Shown piece by piece: positions 1 through 3,930 of a stretch of DNA of 5,442 bases. The stretch is from CBDUQP01 sp965369385 (GTDB lineage: Bacteria > Planctomycetota > Phycisphaerae > SM23-33), in NCBI GenBank assembly GCA_965369385.1, contig CBDUQP010000181.1:1-5442 (forward strand), in the 5' to 3' direction. The translations under genes were made by a program, and so were the position numbers. The notes under the pieces are model-generated. The model had not been told where the DNA came from and searched no databases. It saw only the letters and a program-made list of their open reading frames with translations. The first letter of the stretch is position 1. Each line of letters opens with the position of its first letter.

Positions 1-857
1 AGACCCTGCATGAACGGAAGATTGAGAGTCTTTGGATGTTGCTGGAGAAACCACTTGTCAGCCTTGTCACAGGCAAGACGCGTACAGTGCAGACGCGACT
101 GCTGGCCCGCCCCCATCCCGATAACCTGGCCATCGTGGGCAACACATACGGAATTAGACTGCGCGTACTTGAGTGCGACTGTGGCGACCACGAGCGTTTC
201 AAGCGCATCGTCTGGCAGCGACTCTTCTTGAGTCACAATGCTGCGGAAATGATCCTTGGTGATCATCACACTGTTTCGCTTCTGCCGAAGACGAAAGCCA
301 AACACCTCTCGACTTTCCATCTCGGGGGGTTCGTAGTCGGCGTCAATCTCGAAGATGAGATAGGTGCCCTTCTTCTTCTCCTTCAGTATCTCCAATGCGT
401 CCTGCTCGTAGCCGGGAGCAATAATGAGATCTGACACCTCTCGCTTAATAATTCTGGCAAGGGATGCGTCGACAACATCGCTGACGCCAACAACATCACC
501 GTAGGAACTCATCCTGTCGCCCCCTCTAGCGCGGGCATAGGCTTGCGCGATCGGAGATAGATCTTCGTCCGGCAGGAACTGAGATGCCCTGAACTCCTCG
601 GATAGCGGGCGAGCGATTGCCGCCCCAGCGGGGCTGGTGTGCTTGAAGGAGGCAGCAGCCGAAACACCGGTGACTCCCTTGAGTTCCCGTGAGAGTTGCC
701 ACGCACCAAGGGCGTCGAGAATATTGATGTAACTCGGCTCACCATTCAAAATGTGAAGAGGAGACGGGTCCGGCAGTGTTAGAGCCGCTGGTGTCTGATG
801 TGGATTGCAGCCGTATCGAAGATTCAGCGTTGTTACGTTGGATTGCGCGTCGCGCAT
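1..857 (-). CDS. purH: AICAR formyltransferase, single-domain PurH-type (3' end beyond window)
   Basis: Enzyme of de novo purine synthesis: transfers a formyl group from 10-formyl-tetrahydrofolate to AICAR, giving FAICAR; cytosolic. The frame is open from an ATG at 857-855 to the left edge, 285 codons. Visible landmarks: RYGCNPHQ (14-21), LNGEPSYIN (37-45), SFKHTSPAGAA (70-80) with the Lys72-His73 pair that is catalytic in the family, YARARGGDRMSS (107-118), APGYE (147-151), and YAQSNSVC...GAGQQSRLHCTRLA (231-262). The match is to the animal ATIC transformylase domain rather than to the E. coli PurH style. The start is set by the ribosome binding site at 864-870 and by RYGCNPHQ lying near the N-terminus, as in stand-alone transformylases. 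Hence no IMP cyclohydrolase domain is fused in front, and that activity must be encoded elsewhere. About 100 C-terminal residues are expected beyond the edge. purH is the family name; only the transformylase half is present. Confidence 0.93.
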   Translation of the reverse strand, partial: MRDAQSNVTTLNLRYGCNPHQTPAALTLPDPSPLHILNGEPSYINILDALGAWQLSRELKGVTGVSAAASFKHTSPAGAAIARPLSEEFRASQFLPDEDLSPIAQAYARARGGDRMSSYGDVVGVSDVVDASLARIIKREVSDLIIAPGYEQDALEILKEKKKGTYLIFEIDADYEPPEMESREVFGFRLRQKRNSVMITKDHFRSIVTQEESLPDDALETLVVATVALKYAQSNSVCVAHDGQVIGMGAGQQSRLHCTRLACDKADKWFLQQHPKTLNLPFMQG

Positions 858-863
858 TGGCGG

Positions 864-870
864 CCTCCTT
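864..870 (-). promoter_or_regulatory. Ribosome binding site of the AICAR formyltransferase gene
   Basis: On the minus strand AAGGAGG lies 6 nt before the ATG at 857-855. This near-perfect Shine-Dalgarno sequence fixes the start directly ahead of the transformylase domain and argues against a longer, cyclohydrolase-fused protein. Confidence 0.85.
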
Positions 871-1021
871 CTGCAGGATAGCCGACTTGCCCAGACGCAC
901 GACAAGTCGAGATTCAGCTCCCTGGCGGTTCATTCCACCTCGGCGCGTCAGTCGCGATTACTATTGGTTACTGCGCCCCCTCAAATATGTCAACCGTGTA
1001 ATCCGACAATCTGCATGAGAG

Positions 1022-1062
1022 ATGCGGGACGCCTACTATCCAAATCTGTAGATGTCCCGCAT
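1022..1062. repeat. Inverted repeat (9-bp stem, 23-nt loop)
   Basis: ATGCGGGAC at 1022-1030 is the exact reverse complement of GTCCCGCAT at 1054-1062. No T-run follows, so it is a poor terminator. The right arm is also the first member of a GTCCCG motif series that continues at 1065-1094 and recurs at 2541-2565, so it is better read as part of a mobile-element end or a protein-binding array than as a termination signal. Confidence 0.6.
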
Positions 1063-1064
1063 TC

Positions 1065-1094
1065 TCCCGACTTATTCTGTCCCGACTTATTCTC
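1065..1094 (+). repeat. Tandem direct repeat, 15-bp period (two units)
   Basis: TCCCGACTTATTCTG (1065-1079) is followed immediately by TCCCGACTTATTCTC (1080-1094), identical at 14 of 15 positions. The core CCCGACTT also occurs at 2558-2565, again 15 bp after a GTCCCGCATT. The role is unknown; an iteron-like binding site in a mobile-element end is possible. Confidence 0.7.
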
Positions 1095-1100
1095 ATTGTA

Positions 1101-1141
1101 ACAGAGGGCGCAAGAAGAATTGACATGTTCAATACAGGGCA
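1101..1141 (+). repeat. Orphan insertion-sequence end, copy A of a 41-bp direct repeat
   Basis: By hand alignment 34 of 41 positions match 2495-2535, which is the right end of the insertion-sequence derivative in this window, in the same orientation. Its last 18 bases (1124-1141) match that element's terminal inverted repeat at 15 of 18 positions. The orientation places the missing element body to the left, but no transposase sequence is found there. It is therefore a solitary end left by deletion or a diverged non-autonomous copy. Confidence 0.7.
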
Positions 1142-1198
1142 GAAGCTGGCCATCATTGTAATGGTATCAGATTTGACTGCAGAGTATATTAGTATCAT

Positions 1199-1203
1199 AG
1201 GAG
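1199..1203 (+). promoter_or_regulatory. Ribosome binding site of the methyltransferase gene
   Basis: AGGAG lies 7 nt before the ATG at 1211. It supports this start, which leaves a normal 40-residue lead-in before SAM-binding motif I. Confidence 0.75.
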
Positions 1204-1210
1204 ACGAGCG

Positions 1211-1915
1211 ATGGATTGGAACCAACTGTTCGGCACGGATGCCAATTGTGAACGCGCCCCGCAAAGCGAGGTGCTACGATTCATAAGGATGGCGGAATCG
1301 CGTTTGTCTTGTACGCCGTTAAGAATATGGGACTTGGGTTGCGGCGCGGGGAGACATACACTCGCTATTGCGGGGCTTGGCCACGATGCCTATGGATCGG
1401 ATTCTGCTCCCAAGGGTATTGAGCTGACGCAACTGCTCTTGGAGTCAAACGGCCTGTCAGCACAACTGGCGTTGGCAGATATGACGACGTGTCCATGGCC
1501 CGGTGCCCGTTTTCACGGCGTCATAAGTTGGGATACAATTCATCACAATACCTTAGTGAACATAGGCCGCTCGCTCAACATTGTCCACGACTCCCTCCTG
1601 CCGGGCGGATTGTTTATGGGTACACTCAAGTCAGACAAAGCTGACCTTTATGGATCAGGTGAGGAAGTGGAACCTGGTACGTTTATCTTGAACAAGGGCA
1701 AAGAGGCTGGCGTGCCCCATCACTATTTCAATGAACAAGGAATCCGTGATCTCTTTGAGTCGAATAGATGGAAGCTGCTGGTTCTGGCAGAACAGGTGAT
1801 AACGAACTATGAACACTCTGAACGTTTTTGGGAAATGACACCTTTCCCGTTCACTACATGGGGCGTTCTTGCTGAGCGTCTCCCTGATCCAGATCCTTGT
1901 GACAACACCCAATGA
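1211..1915 (+). CDS. Class I SAM-dependent methyltransferase, TehB-like
   Basis: A 234-residue soluble protein predicted to transfer a methyl group from S-adenosylmethionine; the substrate is unknown. The Rossmann-type SAM pocket is clear: motif I DLGCGAGRHT (41-50), the acidic residue ending strand 2 at Asp64 in YGSDSAP, the motif-II-like ADM (89-91) and the post-motif DTIHHNT (108-114). PGGLF (131-135) and GEEVEPGTF (150-158) followed by PHHYF (169-173) are typical of small bacterial methyltransferases annotated as TehB-like or generic type 11/25 domains. Length and both ends look complete, with no frameshift or missing core residue. It stands alone on the plus strand between minus-strand genes and is bracketed by insertion-sequence ends (1101-1141 and 2079-2535), suggesting accessory or acquired status. 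TehB-like similarity does not by itself imply tellurite resistance. Confidence 0.88.
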   Translation: MDWNQLFGTDANCERAPQSEVLRFIRMAESRLSCTPLRIWDLGCGAGRHTLAIAGLGHDAYGSDSAPKGIELTQLLLESNGLSAQLALADMTTCPWPGARFHGVISWDTIHHNTLVNIGRSLNIVHDSLLPGGLFMGTLKSDKADLYGSGEEVEPGTFILNKGKEAGVPHHYFNEQGIRDLFESNRWKLLVLAEQVITNYEHSERFWEMTPFPFTTWGVLAERLPDPDPCDNTQ

Positions 1916-2078
1916 ACTTGCAAGTTGTTTCTATGCGGTAGCAGTCGGCCGTGTACCCTTCCGCGACCAAAGACGCACTGCCGCACACCACGTGCCACCG
2001 CGAACAAACCAACCACCAATCACGACTCCCAAAAACCGCCGATTCGCAATTTCGAAGCGTTCAATAGTTAAGGCGTCC
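1916..2078. other. Spacer between methyltransferase and insertion-sequence derivative
   Basis: I see no gene here. A perfect 10-bp palindrome, ACTTGCAAGT, lies at 1916-1925 directly after the methyltransferase stop codon; it has no T-run and is not a terminator. The reading frame of the transposase remnant continues across this stretch on the minus strand to a TAG at 1933-1931, but the residues it specifies resemble nothing I recognise and lie outside the element boundary. Confidence 0.5.
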
Positions 2079-2470
2079 TGCTCTGTATAGAACATACTGA
2101 AGTGTAACAGGATGGCTAGGTTGTGTGCCAGGATGCGGGCGCGGATCTCGCGCGACTGGCTTTGATAGCGTCGCCCACGCAGGGCCGCGCCGAGGTTGCG
2201 TTTGAACATGCTGAATACCGTTTCGATCTGCCAACGCTGGCCATAGAGTTTCTTCGGGAAGTGCTGCTTCAACGCCTCGCAGAGCGTCTGTTCGTCCTCG
2301 ATGTCGGGCTTCGGGCCGCGATCTATCACGCTGCCGAGGATGAGAGGAGTGGCCGTGTCGCAGACGGCCGAGAGCTTCGGATACCTATGTTTCAGGTGCC
2401 CTCGGTGATTCTTGCATCGTTTGGTGAAGTAGGCTGAGACGCGCCACAGTGAGCGTACTCTTGCTGGTCT
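1931..2470 (-). pseudogene. Remnant DDE transposase (IS4/IS5-like), truncated and internally deleted
   Basis: The frame is open from 2470 to a TAG at 1933-1931 (179 residues), with no credible start; a TGA precedes it at 2473-2471. Counting from 2470, YFTKR (14-18) and PKLSAVCDT (31-39) with DRGPKPD (50-56) match the N-terminal half of the catalytic domain. YGQRWQIETVFSMFK (76-90) is the exact Y-(2)-R-(3)-E-(6)-K signature carrying the catalytic Glu (residue 83), and AHNLAILL (115-122) follows. The stretch normally separating RGPKPD from YGQRW, which holds the second catalytic Asp (DAGYD-like), is missing: only about 19 residues join them instead of roughly 80-100, so an in-frame deletion near 2250-2300 is inferred. 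The first Asp and the N-terminus are also absent. Residues encoded left of 2079 are readthrough into flanking DNA. It cannot be an active transposase. Confidence 0.8.
2079..2096 (+). repeat. Left terminal inverted repeat of the IS derivative
   Basis: A perfect 18-bp match, reverse-complemented, to 2518-2535. The 3' part of the transposase frame runs through this repeat (encoding MFYTEQ on the minus strand), so the original stop codon must have been at or beyond the element tip. Confidence 0.8.
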
Positions 2471-2494
2471 TCATAGACCATCTAACCCCTTATG

Positions 2495-2535
2495 ACACAG
2501 GGCGCAAGAAGAACTATTATGTTCTATACAGAGCA
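2495..2535 (+). repeat. Right end of the IS derivative, copy B of a 41-bp direct repeat
   Basis: This segment carries the right terminal inverted repeat (2518-2535) plus 23 bp of inner sequence including GGGCGCAAGAAGAA, also present in copy A at 1106-1119. The conservation of that inner block between copies suggests it belongs to the element end, for instance as a transposase contact region, rather than to flanking DNA. Confidence 0.75.
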
Positions 2536-2540
2536 TAACC

Positions 2541-2565
2541 GTCCCGCATTTAATGGTCCCGACTT
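2541..2565 (+). repeat. Second GTCCCG motif pair outside the IS end
   Basis: GTCCCGCATT (2541-2550) is followed by GTCCCGACTT (2556-2565), with starts 15 bp apart. The same two 10-mers occur at 1054-1063 and 1079-1088 near the other element end. The pair lies 5 bp outside the inverted repeat here, whereas at copy A the cluster lies on the opposite, inner side of the end. The function is unknown. Confidence 0.6.
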
Positions 2566-2615
2566 CAATGTGAATTCGCCCCGCTGCCGAATTTACGCTG
2601 CGTACGACCTCATAG

Positions 2616-2657
2616 AAACGAAGCCCGGCGGATCGGATGATCCATCGGGCTTCGTTT
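2616..2657 (-). terminator. Rho-independent terminator, probably bidirectional
   Basis: A perfect 12-bp stem pairs 2616-2627 with 2646-2657 (AAACGAAGCCCG / CGGGCTTCGTTT), extended by an inner GGATC/GATCC stem (2630-2634 with 2639-2643) and a GGAT tetraloop. On the minus strand it stands about 95 bp after the CvpA-family stop codon and is followed by TTTCTAT; on the plus strand it is followed by TTTTATTGTTG, so it could stop transcripts from both sides. It most likely ends the pseudo-ATPase/CvpA transcript and insulates it from the insertion-sequence region. Confidence 0.85.
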
Positions 2658-2752
2658 TATTGTTGATCACTGACGCCTGCGATCGGCCTGATTTCCGGAA
2701 AGCTCGGCTGCGCCTCGCGGATGTCCGCAGTTGCGGCCGAATCAATCCAAAC

Positions 2753-3910
2753 TCAGCGTGGCATTACGTCAGTCAGGGGGCCTATGTCGGATCTGGCGAT
2801 TCTTCGGAAGACTATGTATGCGGGATCGGTTTGGCGTGTGGTCTTGGTGTCCGCGCCGGCTTCTGTCACGTCGGGGAGCATCTCGCCACCGCTGCGAATC
2901 TTGTAGATCCAGAAGAGATCGGCTTTGCCGTCGTTGATTTTCTGCACCGACTTGACCGTATAACAAAGCTTGGTCAGGTCCGGAGTGCTGCCGTCGCCTT
3001 CCGATTCGGCCCAGGTAATCTTGCCGAACATCCCGTTGGGTCTCCTGGGCGCGTATCCGATGGGGTAGTAGCTATTGCCGTCATGCGTAACCAGGCGAAA
3101 ATGCGTCCCCACCAGGCGATACCAGTTGTCCTCGCCCTTGGCATTTTGCGAAACCGACACGCCAACCATCACCGGCCGCCCGCCAGTCAGGCTGTCGTCG
3201 TTATGCTCCAGCGGCGGGTACTTCGGCATTTCCTTCTTCTGTATATTCCAAAACTGCCCGCTGGGGGAATACGCACCGGTATTTGCAAACTCGAACTGCT
3301 CGGAGGTGTCGGGATCGCGGCTTAGATCGGTCCTGCCCATCAGCCCCGCATCATTCCTTGCGCAGAACAGCTCCAATGCCATGTTATCATGATTCGACGA
3401 GTAGGTGCGATCGCCACCGAGCGACTGTCCCGAAAGAGTGTCCACCACCGCCAGCGTGAACTTCACGGGATACAACTGCGAGAGTCCATCTGCGGGCATG
3501 AGTGATTTATCATACTGTTGCCAGCCGAGTATCGACGGGCCCAGGGGCAGCATCATTACCGATATGGCAAACACGCCCGCGATGATCATGCCGGTATACA
3601 GACCGACCACCCCGCCGACGATCCTGTCCACCAACTGGCTGACTGTGATATTGCGAGGCAGGAACTTGTCGCTCAGCGTCCGCAAGATCATCAGCGTAAC
3701 TACAAACAGTCCCATCAACGTGGCTGCATCCGCATAGGCGCCCTGCGTTGCATAGAGAAAATTCTCGCCGATAATTTCATAGAACCCGAAGGCTACGAGG
3801 GCAGATACCGTCGTAAGCAGAGCCATTATCACCGAACTGTACAGGCCCTGAATAACCTGAAAGCCCACTATTGCCAACAGCAGGATATATACGATTAATA
3901 CTGGAATCAT
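2753..3910 (-). CDS. CvpA-family membrane protein with large C-terminal extramembrane domain
   Basis: A 385-residue predicted inner-membrane protein. The first 125 residues form four hydrophobic segments (about 2-22, 26-47, 62-78, 97-123), with DRIVGGVVGLYTGMIIAGV (95-113) in the place of the conserved CvpA helix; this is the colicin V production protein fold. Typical CvpA proteins are about 160-200 residues, so the remaining 260 residues are an added domain. It is rich in predicted beta strands (for example 246-280 and 316-337: WYRLVGTHFRLV, YYPIGYAP, ADLFWIYKI) and I do not recognise it. The ATG at 3908-3910 has AAGGAG 8 nt upstream (3919-3924), and the gene follows the pseudo-ATPase gene after 20 bp, so the two are probably co-transcribed. 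CvpA proteins are linked to envelope homeostasis, but the exact role here is unknown. The CvpA call is fairly sure; the tail's function and side of the membrane are open. Confidence 0.8.
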   Translation of the reverse strand: MIPVLIVYILLLAIVGFQVIQGLYSSVIMALLTTVSALVAFGFYEIIGENFLYATQGAYADAATLMGLFVVTLMILRTLSDKFLPRNITVSQLVDRIVGGVVGLYTGMIIAGVFAISVMMLPLGPSILGWQQYDKSLMPADGLSQLYPVKFTLAVVDTLSGQSLGGDRTYSSNHDNMALELFCARNDAGLMGRTDLSRDPDTSEQFEFANTGAYSPSGQFWNIQKKEMPKYPPLEHNDDSLTGGRPVMVGVSVSQNAKGEDNWYRLVGTHFRLVTHDGNSYYPIGYAPRRPNGMFGKITWAESEGDGSTPDLTKLCYTVKSVQKINDGKADLFWIYKIRSGGEMLPDVTEAGADTKTTRQTDPAYIVFRRIARSDIGPLTDVMPR

Positions 3911-3918
3911 CCGTGCGT

Positions 3919-3924
3919 CTCCTT
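3919..3924 (-). promoter_or_regulatory. Ribosome binding site of the CvpA-family gene
   Basis: AAGGAG on the minus strand, 8 nt before the ATG at 3910-3908, lies within the 20-bp gap after the upstream stop codon. It supports independent translation initiation within a shared transcript. Confidence 0.8.
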
Positions 3925-3930
3925 CGCAGC

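Larger units (their letters stand above)
858..1210. other. Divergent intergenic region with repeats and an orphan IS end
   Basis: This 353-bp gap separates the leftward purine gene from the rightward methyltransferase gene. I see no convincing gene in it. It contains the ribosome binding sites of both genes, a 9-bp hairpin (1022-1062), a 15-bp tandem repeat (1065-1094), and a 41-bp copy of an insertion-sequence end (1101-1141). The open frames across it lack family motifs and ribosome binding sites. Promoters for both genes should lie here, but none could be placed with confidence. Confidence 0.7.
2079..2535 (-). mobile_element. Internally deleted insertion-sequence derivative with perfect 18-bp terminal inverted repeats
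   Basis: TGCTCTGTATAGAACATA at 2079-2096 is the exact reverse complement of the sequence at 2518-2535, and a DDE transposase remnant lies between them on the minus strand. At 457 bp it is far shorter than a complete IS4/IS5-type element (usually above 1 kb), so it is a non-autonomous, MITE-like relic. No exact target-site duplication is visible: the left flank ends GGCGTCC and the right flank begins TAACCGT, which suggests age or rearrangement after insertion. A related end sits at 1101-1141. Confidence 0.75.

Noticed and set aside
36..434. Plus-strand 132-codon frame at the left edge
   Set aside because: It is antisense to the AICAR formyltransferase gene, whose conserved motifs cover the whole interval on the minus strand.
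739..933. Minus-strand 64-codon frame upstream of and overlapping the AICAR formyltransferase start
   Set aside because: It has no recognisable motif, and its overlap is with a gene whose start and frame are fixed by a strong ribosome binding site and family motifs.
965..993. Minus-strand TTGACA (993-988) as the -35 box of the AICAR formyltransferase promoter
   Set aside because: The hexamer is a perfect consensus, but the -10 position at 17-bp spacing reads TAACCA, a poor match, and no better box occurs at 16-18 bp. Left unannotated.
1021..1094. CRISPR array or tRNA-like structure in the repeat-rich gap
   Set aside because: The repeat units are 10-15 bp with no unique spacers of constant length, and no cloverleaf can be folded from the hairpin.
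1120..1148. TTGACA at 1120-1125 in the orphan IS end as an outward -35 box driving the methyltransferase gene
   Set aside because: Outward -35 boxes in IS ends are known, but the -10 position at 17 bp reads AAGCTG, and shifts of one base do not help.
1173..1198. TTGACT (1173-1178) with TATCAT (1193-1198) as a methyltransferase promoter
   Set aside because: The spacer is only 14 bp, too short for a normal sigma-70 promoter, and the alternative TATATT at 1185-1190 has no -35 partner.
2492..3325. Long plus-strand reading frame across the terminator and the CvpA gene
   Set aside because: It is antisense to the CvpA-family gene, reads through the terminator hairpin, lacks a ribosome binding site and shows no family motifs.
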